DNA of 64,000 nucleotides from positions 34,437 through 98,436 of the forward strand of contig NZ_ABCQ01000015.1 in NCBI RefSeq assembly GCF_000170855.1, written 5' to 3'. This DNA comes from Moritella sp. PE36 (GTDB lineage Bacteria; Pseudomonadota; Gammaproteobacteria; Enterobacterales; Moritellaceae). Below are positions 27,393 to 37,277 of the stretch, piece after piece. The notes under the pieces were generated by a model. It worked only from the letters and a program-made list of their open reading frames with translations. It made no database searches and had not been told where the DNA came from. Numbering within the stretch: the stretch's first letter is position 1; the number at the start of each line of letters is the position of its first letter. The position numbers were made by a program, and so were the translations under genes.

Positions 27393-29096
27393 TTAAGTTC
27401 GAAAGCGTCCTAGTAAGGTTGTTAACTGTTCTGATACTCGGGTTAAATCTGCACTGTTTTCCGCAGTTTCTTGCGCTCCAGTCGAAGTTTGTTGCACTTT
27501 ACCTAAAATATCGTGTACAGATTGATTGATCTCTTCACTCACAATGCTCTGCTGTTCGCCAGCGGTCGCAATTTGAGTGTTCATGCCGTTAATTGCAGAT
27601 ACAGACTCGGTAATACTATTCAGTGATTGACCTGCAGTTGTCGCATGTTTGACACAGATGGCCGCGTGATCGCGACTTATATTCATTACAGTCACAGCAC
27701 TATTGGCATTACGCTGTAAGCTTTCTATCATTTGTTGAATCTCTTCTGTTGAAGTTTGTGTACGCTGAGCCAATGTACGTACTTCATCAGCAACGACAGC
27801 AAATCCACGACCTTGTTCACCCGCTCGCGCGGCCTCAATGGCTGCATTGAGCGCTAATAAGTTAGTTTGGTCGGCAATACCGCGGATCACATCTAACACT
27901 GCTGTGATGGTATTACTGTCTTGCTCTACTTTTGCGATTGCATTAACCGCACTTTGGATCTCACGGGATAAAACATCAATACTGGTAATTGCCTGGCTAA
28001 CAACATGCTGGCCATTGATTGCTTGATTGTCAGCTTCAGATGCGGCAGATGCAGCACTGTTGGCATTATTTGCTACGACTTGTACCGTCGAGGCCATTTC
28101 ACTAATCGCTGCCGAGATTGAATCTAAAGCTTGTTGTTGCTCTGTTACTGAGTTGTTGGTGTCTTTTGCTGTAACGGTGAGTTGAGAAGCGGTAGTCGAA
28201 AGCTCGAGTACGGAGTCACTCACCTGATTGACAAGCACTTGAATATTTGCAGAAAATTGATTAAATCCGCGTGCTAAATCAGCTAATTCATCTGTACCTT
28301 TATCATTTAAGCGCGCACTAAGATCGCCTTCACCGTGTCCGATTTCCTGCATTGCCGCAACAACTTTGTCGAGCGGGGTAAACACATATTTAATTGAGAA
28401 CATGATTATCAATACTACACAGATACAGACAAATATTTGCACAATTAATGCTAATTCCAGCCAAAAATTGGCTTGTGTATTGGCGTCTTCCAATGTTTTT
28501 GCTGTACGTCGGTCGATAGATGTAAAGAAAGCATCAAGAGGCTGCATGATTTTGGCTATGCCATTTTCATAATTACGATCAAATAAAATGCGTAATGCAA
28601 ATTGTTGTGTTGTTTCGTTTGTAAGAGCAGAGAAAGGGCCCATAACAATTCGACCCTGTTTCATGCTGTTCATTGCTTGTTCTTCGGTTTTAATTAGATC
28701 GTTGGAAAGTTGGCTTGCTTGTGCAAGTAAATCAAATTCTGTTTGCGAGAAATTCAATTCACGCATGATATCACTTTGTTTTTTCACTTGCCCTGGATAG
28801 AGCGCCGCATTTACATTGGCGGGGCGAGCACTTTGACCTGAGCGCCATTTCACAATATTCCAATATTGTTCTGAATACGTTTGTTCTCCCGTGGCAGCAT
28901 AACTGCGTGCTAAACGAGTTAAATTCATTGACGAGTGACGAAACTCATCGGCAAGCACAAATGAAAGATAACGTGTTTTACTTGCACTAATTTGTTGATC
29001 ATTTTTACTCGAGCCTATCAATTCAGCAATAATCGCTATGATGATCATGGCAGTTAAGAGGAATAAAATAGTAATTAGTTTGGTTCTTATTTTCAT
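27393..29096 (-). CDS. Methyl-accepting chemotaxis protein
   Basis: 567 aa from the ATG at 29096 (AAAGGGA upstream; the frame extends 32 codons further). An N-terminal membrane segment (residues about 7-28) is followed by a helical periplasmic sensor region of about 180 residues, a second membrane segment ([18 protein letters not shown]), a HAMP domain ([25 protein letters not shown]) and the MA signalling domain with the conserved tip [32 protein letters not shown] (key part [20 protein letters not shown]). No C-terminal CheR/CheB pentapeptide is present. The ligand is unknown. Confidence 0.94.
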   Translation of the reverse strand: MKIRTKLITILFLLTAMIIIAIIAELIGSSKNDQQISASKTRYLSFVLADEFRHSSMNLTRLARSYAATGEQTYSEQYWNIVKWRSGQSARPANVNAALYPGQVKKQSDIMRELNFSQTEFDLLAQASQLSNDLIKTEEQAMNSMKQGRIVMGPFSALTNETTQQFALRILFDRNYENGIAKIMQPLDAFFTSIDRRTAKTLEDANTQANFWLELALIVQIFVCICVVLIIMFSIKYVFTPLDKVVAAMQEIGHGEGDLSARLNDKGTDELADLARGFNQFSANIQVLVNQVSDSVLELSTTASQLTVTAKDTNNSVTEQQQALDSISAAISEMASTVQVVANNANSAASAASEADNQAINGQHVVSQAITSIDVLSREIQSAVNAIAKVEQDSNTITAVLDVIRGIADQTNLLALNAAIEAARAGEQGRGFAVVADEVRTLAQRTQTSTEEIQQMIESLQRNANSAVTVMNISRDHAAICVKHATTAGQSLNSITESVSAINGMNTQIATAGEQQSIVSEEINQSVHDILGKVQQTSTGAQETAENSADLTRVSEQLTTLLGRFRT

Positions 29097-29772
29097 AAAT
29101 CCCTTTATCCTAGGAAAAATAATTGCCTGTTGTGGCATATATGTTTGAGCGGGATCAGTCGACAGATCCTGTAAAATGGTTATCCGATACAATATTCCAT
29201 TATCTAACCAGTGTTTATTTAGTGGATGTTTAGTGGCTATTTAGTGGCTATTTAGTGGCTATTTTCAAAAAATTAAAGATTGTGGATTCTAAATTGAGTC
29301 AAAATCAATAGACATTGTTTTTATTATAAAAAGATATTTCCATTTTATGATTAACGATATATCTGTTTGTTAATTGAACTCCGACCAGTGATATTAATGT
29401 ATATATGTATACGTGTATATATGTATATATGCATATTCTCAGGTATTTAATGATAAAATCCTGTTGCACACAGCTAACTCTAATGAAGTATGTCAGGCTG
29501 ATTTGACTGAGTATGGCCTCGGCTAAAATCAATGGGACGGAATAATCTCAATCTTTTATCCACTACCTGCATTAATAAGAAATGTATGCGTCAAAAGGGG
29601 AATACAGGTTTATAAAAAGGCGGAGTGTTCTTACTTGAAGCATAAGCTTTACAGCAAAACATCTCCCTAACCCACAGTATTAATCTGGCGAAGGCGTTAG
29701 TCTTTAACAATAATTAATAAAGCACACTACAGTTTTGATTAAACAGCGCTTTATCGATAAATTTGGGGGATT
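29097..29772. other. Long intergenic region between MCP and patatin genes
   Basis: 676 bp without a convincing gene. It holds an 11-bp tandem repeat (29218-29264), a TATATGTATA-type alternating purine-pyrimidine stretch at about 29398-29440, and presumably divergent promoters for the two flanking genes. Several stop codons interrupt every frame; a 75-codon minus-strand frame at 29305-29532 looks like chance. Confidence 0.7.
29218..29264 (+). repeat. 11-bp tandem repeat, four copies
   Basis: Unit TTTAGTGGCTA repeated three times perfectly, preceded by one variant copy TTTAGTGGATG and followed by a partial TTT. It lies about 120 bp upstream of the MCP start codon. Confidence 0.95.
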
Positions 29773-30900
29773 ATGACAGAGACGAAACAAGGATTGTTAT
29801 TAACTGGCGGTGGCGCGAGGGCGGCGTATCAAGTGGGTGCGCTCAAAGCCATTGCCGAATTCTATCCGCGTAACCACGGTACACCTTTTAAAGTCATCAC
29901 AGGTACATCGGCAGGGGCAATCAACAGTTGCGCCATCGCTTGTTATGCCAGTTGCTTCCGCTTGGGGGTGAAAAAGCTTGAATACATCTGGAATAACTTC
30001 CACGCCAACCAAGTATTTCAATGCCGTTTTGATGAAATATCACGGCACTTGCTGCTGACCTTCTTATCCAAATTCCAATCGCCGCATGTGGCGCGCCAAC
30101 CAGTATCCCTGCTTAACAATAAACCCTTACATCAACTGCTGGATCGGTATTTGGATATGCGCCGCATCGATATCAACATTCAACGCCAGCACCTGGATGC
30201 TATTTCGATTACCGCGTCTGACTATAACAACGGTGATTCCATTAGTTTCTTTCAAGGTAATCAACAGTTACAAGAATGGCAGCGGGCTCGTCGCAGTGGT
30301 TTACGTACACGCTTACACCCCCACCATCTGTTAGCCTCGTCCGCCATCCCCTTGGTCTTTCCTTGTACCCAGATAGGCCGTGATTTTTATGGGGACGGTT
30401 CGGTGCATCAACTATCACCACTCAGCCCTGCCATCCATCTTGGCGCAGAGAAGATACTGGTAATAGGTGCAGAGCAGCCACCGCAAACATTCAAACAAGG
30501 GGAAGTACGGCAAACCCCATCCGGGGCCGATATCGCTGGGCATCTGCTTGATACTATCTTTACCGATACCTTAAACTCGGACATCGAGCGGTTGAGCCGT
30601 ATTAATGATACGCTCTCGTTAACACCCACATCACAGCAATCGTCGTTAAGCATGAAACCCATCGGTTTGTTTCGAGTCGCCAATGAGCATGATATTAATG
30701 CTATTGCCGATAAATACTTTCACGATCTGCCGATAACCATCCGTACCCTGCTACGTACGATCGGCGTTAACCAAGGTAGCAATTCTTCAATTACCTCTTA
30801 CTTGATGTTTGAACAAAACTATACGCGGGAGTTAATTAATTTGGGCTATCAAGATGTGCTTAAACAAGAACTGGAATTAAGAGCATTTTTAAATATATAA
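29773..30900 (+). CDS. Patatin-like phospholipase
   Basis: 375 aa. The patatin catalytic features are all present: the oxyanion-hole loop GGGARAAYQVG at residues 12-22, the nucleophile elbow GTSAG with Ser46, and the dyad Asp in FYGDGSVHQLSPLSP near residue 208. There is no signal peptide, so it probably acts in the cytosol on membrane lipids or lysophospholipids. GGGG lies before the ATG. It is convergent with the antiporter gene, with only 1 bp between the stops. Confidence 0.92.
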   Translation: MTETKQGLLLTGGGARAAYQVGALKAIAEFYPRNHGTPFKVITGTSAGAINSCAIACYASCFRLGVKKLEYIWNNFHANQVFQCRFDEISRHLLLTFLSKFQSPHVARQPVSLLNNKPLHQLLDRYLDMRRIDINIQRQHLDAISITASDYNNGDSISFFQGNQQLQEWQRARRSGLRTRLHPHHLLASSAIPLVFPCTQIGRDFYGDGSVHQLSPLSPAIHLGAEKILVIGAEQPPQTFKQGEVRQTPSGADIAGHLLDTIFTDTLNSDIERLSRINDTLSLTPTSQQSSLSMKPIGLFRVANEHDINAIADKYFHDLPITIRTLLRTIGVNQGSNSSITSYLMFEQNYTRELINLGYQDVLKQELELRAFLNI

Positions 30901-30901
30901 C

Positions 30902-32866
30902 CTAATCTGCCCAACCGCCTAACAAGCAATGTTCCGCCCGTTTGACATAACGTGAAGGCCCACAAAGCAGTACCACATCGCCCACTTCAAAGATGAAATC
31001 CTGATGAACCTGAGTAAGCTCAACTCCTTGTCGACGAATGGCACGATAACTGACTTCTTTTAATTTTACTTCTGCAACGGTTTTACCAATCGCATAAGCA
31101 CCAAACTCAAGGCGAATAGCGTGTAACCGTTCTAGTACTTCACTTTCTTCAAAAGACATCGTACTTTCGCCACCAAAATAAAAACCGTGTAAATGGTTAT
31201 AATGGCCTTGCCGTTCGTACTGTAATCGCTTCAAAATACGCTTGATCGGTACCCCTGAAATAGCCAGTACATGCGATACCATCATCAAACTACCTTCTAA
31301 CGATTCAGGTACCACATCTGTCGCCCCCGCATCATGTAATTTTTGAATATTGGAATCATCGGTGGTTCGCACTAATACCTTGGCTTCGGTTAAAGGTTTG
31401 ACGATCTTTAATAACTCGATGGCTTTTTCGGTGTCTTTGAAGGTAATAATAATCGACTTGGCTTTTTCGACCCCCAGCATCATTTGAATTTCGCGGCGAC
31501 TGGCATCACCAAACTCAATTTTTTCACCACCATTTAAAGCTTCCTGTACCCGCACGGGATCACGATCGATCACCGTATAAGGTATGCCTTCAATTTTTAA
31601 GAAACGGGCAATAGTTTGGCCACCGCGGCCATAACCACAGACAATCACATGATCAATATATTGCCCTGGAAGTGGTGGTGACAATCCGCTTTTAGATCTC
31701 GGCTTAGACTGAAATAACAACCGCCTAACGACCTCTTGGTGGCAATCAATTAACCAAGGTGTCATCGCCATACTGATGATCCCAACGCCCACCAGCGTCG
31801 AAATTAGCGGCAAAGGTAATAATGCTAACTTGCCTGCTAATGCCAGTAGTACAAAACCAAACTCACCCATTTGCGCTAACACCAGTCCAGTACTAAGGGC
31901 ATTACTGCTACTTTCACCGAGCAGTTTGGCAAGGATGAATACCAAGACGATCTTAGTTAACATCATCACCACCAGTACAATGATCAAGCGCGGCCAATCG
32001 GCCAGCAAACTCGGTAAGTTGAGTAACATACCGATAGTAATAAAGAACAGCCCCATTAATACATCACGAAAAGGGCGAATATCAGCTTCGAGCTGGTGTC
32101 GATAAGGTCCCTCACCTAACATCATGCCCGCTAAAAAAGCCCCTAATGCCATCGACAACCCTAACCAATGGGTGATCAGCCCTGCAATTAACGCCACTAA
32201 TAAGGTCGACATCACAAACAATTCATCAGAACGGGTTAAGGCAATCTCTTTAAACACCGCCGGTAAGATCCAACGCCCGACAGCCAAGATCAGAAATACC
32301 GCAAACAAGCCTTTAACCAATGCCCACCCCATCTGCTCGGCAATCAAGGTAACATTGCCACTTTGCTGCGCCAACAAAGGGATCATAATAAGGAAAGGAA
32401 CAACAGCAATGTCTTGAAATAACAGTACACTGATCGACAATTTCGACATGCGGGTATTGAGTAGCTTCGATTCTGCTAACTGCTTGATCACGATCGCGGT
32501 CGATGACATTAACAACGCCGAAGCCACCACAAATGCTTGTGACCAATACAATGAAGCGAATACACCCAGCACGGTAAAGAGCACACCGACACTTATCACC
32601 TGGCCACCACCAAGCCCTAATACCAGATGCCGCATCGATAATAACCGCGGTAATGAAAACTCTAAACCCAATGAGAACATCAGAAAAACAACACCCAGCT
32701 CGGCAAACAATTCAATATCAGCTTGTTCGACAATCAGTTGAAAACCAAAAGGCCCGGCAATCACACCCGTCGCCAGGTAAGCCAGGATCGGCGGTAGGTG
32801 AATACGCTGAAATAACGCCACAAGCGCAACCGCGAGAGAAAGTAATAGGATGATATCAATAAACAA
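30902..32866 (-). CDS. CPA2 family monovalent cation:proton antiporter (KefB/KefC/YbaL-like)
   Basis: 654 aa. About twelve membrane segments form the Na/H exchanger domain (residues 1-385; for example HWLGLSMALGAFLAGMMLGEGPYRHQLEADI with ALGAFLAGMML as core). It is followed by a cytosolic RCK/TrkA-N Rossmann domain (DHVIVCGYGRGGQTIARFL, GIPYTVIDRDP, EFGDASRREIQMMLG) and a TrkA-C domain (residues 565-650). Such proteins export K or Na in exchange for protons, under nucleotide or glutathione control. No KefF/KefG ancillary gene is adjacent. Confidence 0.92.
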   Translation of the reverse strand: MFIDIILLLSLAVALVALFQRIHLPPILAYLATGVIAGPFGFQLIVEQADIELFAELGVVFLMFSLGLEFSLPRLLSMRHLVLGLGGGQVISVGVLFTVLGVFASLYWSQAFVVASALLMSSTAIVIKQLAESKLLNTRMSKLSISVLLFQDIAVVPFLIMIPLLAQQSGNVTLIAEQMGWALVKGLFAVFLILAVGRWILPAVFKEIALTRSDELFVMSTLLVALIAGLITHWLGLSMALGAFLAGMMLGEGPYRHQLEADIRPFRDVLMGLFFITIGMLLNLPSLLADWPRLIIVLVVMMLTKIVLVFILAKLLGESSSNALSTGLVLAQMGEFGFVLLALAGKLALLPLPLISTLVGVGIISMAMTPWLIDCHQEVVRRLLFQSKPRSKSGLSPPLPGQYIDHVIVCGYGRGGQTIARFLKIEGIPYTVIDRDPVRVQEALNGGEKIEFGDASRREIQMMLGVEKAKSIIITFKDTEKAIELLKIVKPLTEAKVLVRTTDDSNIQKLHDAGATDVVPESLEGSLMMVSHVLAISGVPIKRILKRLQYERQGHYNHLHGFYFGGESTMSFEESEVLERLHAIRLEFGAYAIGKTVAEVKLKEVSYRAIRRQGVELTQVHQDFIFEVGDVVLLCGPSRYVKRAEHCLLGGWAD

Positions 32867-33091
32867 ATTATTACCTCCGAAACAGTTAAGCAGACGTTAT
32901 CGATAAGCAACCAACAATAATAAATACAATGCCATTAAAGAATATGTACTAGCGCCCGATTTAACAAGTTAGGGCAAGGATCAATAAAAAGATCACCATT
33001 AATTTAACTATAAACTTTTTTAAATAATGGTACGTAATATGCATGTTTTATCGTTACACTAATTATTGTAATTTTTTTGACAGAGGTAAAA

Positions 33092-33967
33092 ATGGATAAC
33101 TTAAGCATCATCAATACCCCTAAAACACATACACATTATGGGTTTACTGCGCCAAAACGGCAGCAGAAATTGACGTCTTCGCAAACCATTGCTACTTTAA
33201 AAAAGTTACAGACCAGCTTAGATGTCGATTCTTTGTTACATAACTTTGCCGCTATAGCGGCACAGCATGTCCGTTTTACCGCGCTAAGCTTTACCGATGA
33301 AATGAACAACATCCATTTAAAAACAGACTGCTCTGCGACGTTTCAACAAAACTACCATTTGGCTGTCGCAGGTAAAGATCTTGGTTCCTTGCGGTATAGC
33401 TCAGTAAAACCATTGAAGATTAGTGAACTGAGCATATTAAAAGAACTACATCAGCTATTAGAGACCAACCTGATGCATGCCTTGATGTTACAAGAAATGC
33501 AGGTCCGGATCATGAAAGATCATCTAACCGGTTTAGATAATCGCGCCAGTTTTGATGAGAACATTAAACGTTCTTACAGTCTCTGCCAACGTCATAAATC
33601 AAACATGGCGTTATTAGTGACTGACTTAAATGATTTCAAACGGGTAAATGACACTTATGGTCATCCCTTTGGTGATAAGATTCTGAAACATTATGCGCAC
33701 GTATTACAGCGTAGTATTCGTAATAGTGATGTGGCATTTCGCTTGGGTGGTGATGAGTTTGCGATCATCCTACAACCAGCGTCAGTCCAGTCAACACGCT
33801 TAGTCATCGAACGTATTGATAGTGAAATTAAAAATGATGTTTTGCTTAGCGAGTTCAATATCACGTCGGCAATAGGCTCGGCAACTTGGCGTGCAGGTGA
33901 AACCATTGAAAGTTTGTTTAAACTCGCAGATGAAGACCTTTATAACAATAAATTCAACACCAAATAA
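33092..33967 (+). CDS. Diguanylate cyclase (GGDEF)
   Basis: 291 aa from the ATG at 33092, which follows AGAGG. An N-terminal region of about 140 residues resembles a GAF-like sensor; then the GGDEF domain begins at DHLTGLDNRASFDENI. The active-site motif is RLGGDEFAI, intact, and the inhibitory I-site RNSD lies exactly five residues before it, so product inhibition by cyclic di-GMP is expected. It makes cyclic di-GMP from two GTP. It is cytosolic, with no membrane segment. Confidence 0.94.
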   Translation: MDNLSIINTPKTHTHYGFTAPKRQQKLTSSQTIATLKKLQTSLDVDSLLHNFAAIAAQHVRFTALSFTDEMNNIHLKTDCSATFQQNYHLAVAGKDLGSLRYSSVKPLKISELSILKELHQLLETNLMHALMLQEMQVRIMKDHLTGLDNRASFDENIKRSYSLCQRHKSNMALLVTDLNDFKRVNDTYGHPFGDKILKHYAHVLQRSIRNSDVAFRLGGDEFAIILQPASVQSTRLVIERIDSEIKNDVLLSEFNITSAIGSATWRAGETIESLFKLADEDLYNNKFNTK

Positions 33968-33969
33968 AA

Positions 33970-33998
33970 AAGCTCAGCAAATTAAATTTGATGAGCTT
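33970..33998 (+). terminator. Hairpin after the GGDEF gene
   Basis: AAGCTCA-g-CAAATT / AATTTG-a-TGAGCTT, a 13-bp stem with one mismatch, beginning right after the stop. No T-run follows. It is preceded by AAAAA, so it could terminate minus-strand transcripts too. Confidence 0.55.
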
Positions 33999-34032
33999 CA
34001 TTGAGTATAGAACAGCTTGACGTAGCATTGCC

Positions 34033-34092
34033 TGTTATTTTGGTATCTGTTATTTTGGTATCTGTTATTTACGTATCTATTATTTACGTAAT
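34033..34092. repeat. 15-bp tandem repeat overlapping the zntA stop codon
   Basis: Four head-to-tail 15-bp units: two identical copies of TGTTATTTTGGTATC, then TGTTATTTACGTATC and TATTATTTACGTAAT. The last unit contains the zntA stop codon (34080-34082), so the array grew from the gene's 3' end. Confidence 0.92.
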
Positions 34093-36416
34093 AACCTTAA
34101 TGCATTTGCTGTTACCAATGCAGTCGCACCTGAATCCGCTAAGATAGCTACCCATAGTCCAGTAAACCCTAATAGGGTTGTCACCAGGAATATCGCTTTA
34201 AGCCCAACGGCTAAACTAATATTTTGTTTAATATTGGTGAGTGTCGCCTGACCCAGTTCCACCATTTGTGGTAATTCAATTAACCGATTATGCATGAGTG
34301 CTACATCGGCCGCTTCTAACGCGACATCTGTCCCACCGCCCATCGCAATACCTAAGCTGGCACTTTTCATGGCTGGTGCATCGTTAATACCATCACCCAC
34401 CATCGCAGTATCTTTGTCTTGGCTCAGTTCACCAACAATGCGTGATTTGTCTTCTGGCAATAGTTCGGCGCGGTATTCCATGCCTAACGAATCGGCAATC
34501 ACTTTCGCGGTGCGGCGGTTATCACCGGTTAGCATCACCGTATTAATACCGAGTTTTTGCAGTTGTTCCACCGCTTGACGGGCATCGTCACGAATACTAT
34601 CCGCCAGCGCGACTAAACCAATAACTTGCTCATCTTGCAGGACGACAACCGTAGTATTGCCCCCATTTTCAAGATCTTCGATAGCCGTGCGTACATGTGC
34701 TAATTCAGCAAGTTGCGCGGTCATGTGATGCGGGGCGAGCAGTTTTATTAACTGTGCTGAACCACCCAGCAGTACTTCACCTTGCACACCTAAACCCGCT
34801 AATGTTTGGTCATTGCTAACGGCCAATAAAGCCACTGATTTGAGTTCCGCATGGGCGAGGATCGCAGTTGCCAGTGGGTGATTTGAGGTTTGCTCGATAC
34901 TGGCAGCAAGTTGTAATACTTTAGCTTCATCATCAATGAAGCTCACCACACTTGTTACTTCTGGTACACCTTGGGTCAAGGTACCGGTTTTATCAAAGGC
35001 GATTTGTTGGATACGACCAATCTGCTCGAGCGCCGCACCACCTTTCACTAATACGCCACGTTTACTGGCGGATGATAATGCCGATGTTACCGCTGCGGGT
35101 GTTGAGATCACCAAAGCACAAGGACACGCAATCAGTAGCAATGTTAAGCCTTTATAGACCCACTCAGTCCAATCACCACCAAATAATAAAGGTGGCACGA
35201 CGACGACCAATAACGCGAGGAACATCATTGCCGGTGTATACCAACGACTGAATCTATCGAGGAAACGTTCGATTGGCGCTTTGTTTTCTTCTGCGTCTTC
35301 AATGAGATGTAAAATACGATCAATCGCATTGTTACCCGGCTCTGATACCACACGTAATTGCGCGAGACGGTTCACAGCCAGACTACCCGCCATCACAATA
35401 TCGTCAGCTTGGTGTTCAACAGGTACCGATTCCCCCGTTAACGCACTTTCGTCAAAACTAATACCAGATGCTAATAACGCGCCGTCAGCAGGTAGCCTAT
35501 CACCGGGTTTAATTTCGATAATATCGCCTGGTTGTAAATCACTTGCAGCGACAACGATACGCTTATCATCCACAATTGTTGTGGCTTCTTCAGGCACCAG
35601 CGACATTAATGATTTAACACCTTTACGTGCTTTACCTGCGGCAAACGATTCCAGTTTCTCACCAACCATGAACAGTACTAATACCATCGCAGATTCCGCA
35701 GTTTCCCCTAAGATAAGCGCACCGACAGTCGCCACTGACATCAATGTTTCGATGGCAAATGGGGTACCCGAACGGGCTAATTTAATCGAGCGGTTAATAA
35801 CAGGAATAACGCCAAACACACTCGCAAAGGTAAATAACCACTGACTGGCATCACTGTTAAATTGCGTCAGAATAGCAGCAATAACAATCGCACTGACTAA
35901 GGTGATGGCATGCCAATGCTCGCGCAGGTTTTGCTGTAATGAAGCGTCGTCGTCAGTGTTTATGGGCTTTTTACCCACTTGTTGTAACTTGAAACCGACA
36001 TTAACGACGGCATCATTGACTTGCATTTTGATGCTATCAACAGCAGTACTACTATTGTCGTGGTCGATATCAACAAGTAATTTTTCGGTCGCGAATGCAA
36101 CACGGCATTGCTTAACTTGGGGTAAGGCTTGAACGGCTTTTTCTACTTTACGGGCACAACTTGGGCAATCCATGCCAGTCACTAACCAGGATAAACGGGC
36201 AGTTAAACTTCTGGACTCGGGTTCCTCATCATCAGCAATAAGTTCATTTGATGCTGTGTGTGCGCAGCAAGAATCACTGCTACTGCTTGCAGATGTTGAA
36301 TGGTGTTCATCACTATGTTGGTGTTCGTGTACGTGCGTTTTGCTGTGATCGTTAGCACAACATCCTTGATTTGTTTTTGGTGCTGTCGCTGTGGCAGCGT
36401 TACCGTTACATGACAT
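34080..36416 (-). CDS. zntA: Zinc/cadmium/lead-exporting P1B-type ATPase ZntA
   Basis: 778 aa. A His/Cys-rich leader (HEHQHSDEHH, SCCAHT, CCAND) precedes a heavy-metal-associated domain with GMDCPSCARKVEKAV. Eight membrane helices follow, with the CPC metal site in LIACPCALVIS, the actuator TGESVPVE, the phosphorylation motif DKTGTLTQG and the hinge GDGINDAPAMKSA. C-terminal membrane segment residues N-x(7)-K and D-S-G fit the Zn/Cd/Pb subgroup (ADSGATALVTANALRLL). It pumps metal out of the cytosol. An ArsR-type regulator lies 0.9 kb upstream. Confidence 0.93.
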   Translation of the reverse strand: MSCNGNAATATAPKTNQGCCANDHSKTHVHEHQHSDEHHSTSASSSSDSCCAHTASNELIADDEEPESRSLTARLSWLVTGMDCPSCARKVEKAVQALPQVKQCRVAFATEKLLVDIDHDNSSTAVDSIKMQVNDAVVNVGFKLQQVGKKPINTDDDASLQQNLREHWHAITLVSAIVIAAILTQFNSDASQWLFTFASVFGVIPVINRSIKLARSGTPFAIETLMSVATVGALILGETAESAMVLVLFMVGEKLESFAAGKARKGVKSLMSLVPEEATTIVDDKRIVVAASDLQPGDIIEIKPGDRLPADGALLASGISFDESALTGESVPVEHQADDIVMAGSLAVNRLAQLRVVSEPGNNAIDRILHLIEDAEENKAPIERFLDRFSRWYTPAMMFLALLVVVVPPLLFGGDWTEWVYKGLTLLLIACPCALVISTPAAVTSALSSASKRGVLVKGGAALEQIGRIQQIAFDKTGTLTQGVPEVTSVVSFIDDEAKVLQLAASIEQTSNHPLATAILAHAELKSVALLAVSNDQTLAGLGVQGEVLLGGSAQLIKLLAPHHMTAQLAELAHVRTAIEDLENGGNTTVVVLQDEQVIGLVALADSIRDDARQAVEQLQKLGINTVMLTGDNRRTAKVIADSLGMEYRAELLPEDKSRIVGELSQDKDTAMVGDGINDAPAMKSASLGIAMGGGTDVALEAADVALMHNRLIELPQMVELGQATLTNIKQNISLAVGLKAIFLVTTLLGFTGLWVAILADSGATALVTANALRLLRK

Positions 36417-36489
36417 AAGTTTATCCTCGTAAATAGAATTGTTGTTATTAATATAAATACCAGTTAAGCGTTCAAGCTAGTTAACTTAC

Positions 36490-36509
36490 ATATTAATATA
36501 TATTCATAT
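36490..36509. promoter_or_regulatory. Candidate ArsR/SmtB-type operator in the zntA promoter
   Basis: Imperfect inverted repeat ATATTAAT-ATAT-ATTCATAT (7 of 8 arm positions pair), 74 bp upstream of the zntA start. The TTCATAT half-site resembles operators of CzrA/CadC-like regulators known in other bacteria. Proposed by eye. Confidence 0.45.
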
Positions 36510-36533
36510 TAACTTTCATTCAAGTGTAAAAAC

Positions 36534-36562
36534 AAAAAAAGCGAACACAAGTGCTCGCTTTT
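36534..36562 (-). terminator. Rho-independent terminator of the HD hydrolase gene
   Basis: Minus strand: AAAAGCGA-g-CAC ... GTG-t-TCGCTTTTTTT, a stem of about 11 bp followed by seven T. It lies 35 bp after the HD-domain stop, so zntA needs its own promoter. Confidence 0.85.
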
Positions 36563-36596
36563 CATTTTGGTCATCACTATTTTTGAGTGAGTCAGC

Positions 36597-37223
36597 TTAA
36601 TCCGACGATAACAATTCTGACTTCAGTTGGACTAAGAAGTCACGCATATAAACACTGCGTCGTTGTGCTTCAGCCTTTGCCGCCTGGGTGTGCATGCTAT
36701 CACCCAGCGTTAGTAGCTTGGTAAAAAAATGATCTAAGGTATACACATTATCATCCGGCTCGCGTTCTGCACAGAGTGGATCAATACTGCTATACAACTG
36801 ACGGTTTAGCTTGCCCCCGACTAAAATACAACGGGCGATACCAATAGCACCGAGTGCATCCATACGATCAGCATCTTGTAATATTTTCGCCTCCAAGGTT
36901 TCCGGCGTAATATTCGCACTAAAGCTATGTGCGACGATGGCATGATGAATAGCCCTGTGATATTGCTGGGGATAGTTAATCTCTTGTAAGTACGCCACAG
37001 CGCGGTCGGCAGCTAACAACGAGGCTTGCTTGCGCTGCGGGTGATCTTTAGCAACTGAAACACAATCATGCAACCAGGCTGCTGGCTCTAAGATCGCCAA
37101 CTCTGCGCCTTCAGACTCGGCCAATTGCCTAACAGTCGCCACCACGCGTTCAATATGGTCGATATCATGGGCGCGATCGGCACACCCCAGTTGGGTTAAA
37201 AATTCAATAAATAGATTACGCAT
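36597..37223 (-). CDS. HD-domain phosphohydrolase (YedJ-like)
   Basis: 208 aa. Metal ligands of the HD fold appear in order: AHDIDHIERVVATV, AAWLHDCVSV (HD), HHAIVAHSF and KILQDADRMDALGAIGIARC. This order and length match the YedJ/YpgQ group of small HD phosphohydrolases, some of which hydrolyse nucleotides. It lies between the ArsR gene (54 bp upstream) and a terminator, so it is likely co-transcribed with arsR. The link with zinc is unknown, though a metal-dependent enzyme beside a zinc regulator is noteworthy. Confidence 0.86.
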   Translation of the reverse strand: MRNLFIEFLTQLGCADRAHDIDHIERVVATVRQLAESEGAELAILEPAAWLHDCVSVAKDHPQRKQASLLAADRAVAYLQEINYPQQYHRAIHHAIVAHSFSANITPETLEAKILQDADRMDALGAIGIARCILVGGKLNRQLYSSIDPLCAEREPDDNVYTLDHFFTKLLTLGDSMHTQAAKAEAQRRSVYMRDFLVQLKSELLSSD

Positions 37224-37277
37224 AATACTCTCGTTAAAATAACGCGTGAAGCTAGAAGCTTTAAGCTTTAATAAAAA

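Noticed and set aside
29218..29264. Possible CRISPR array
   Set aside because: The units are 11 bp, contiguous and without spacers; no cas genes are near. The same applies to 34033-34092.
29305..29532. 75-codon minus-strand frame in the MCP-patatin gap
   Set aside because: Its composition is dictated by TATATG repeats, it has no ribosome-binding site and no recognisable domain.
35281..35844. 187-codon plus-strand open frame
   Set aside because: Antisense to the conserved actuator and metal-binding region of zntA; low-complexity Ser/Thr/Asn composition typical of shadow frames.
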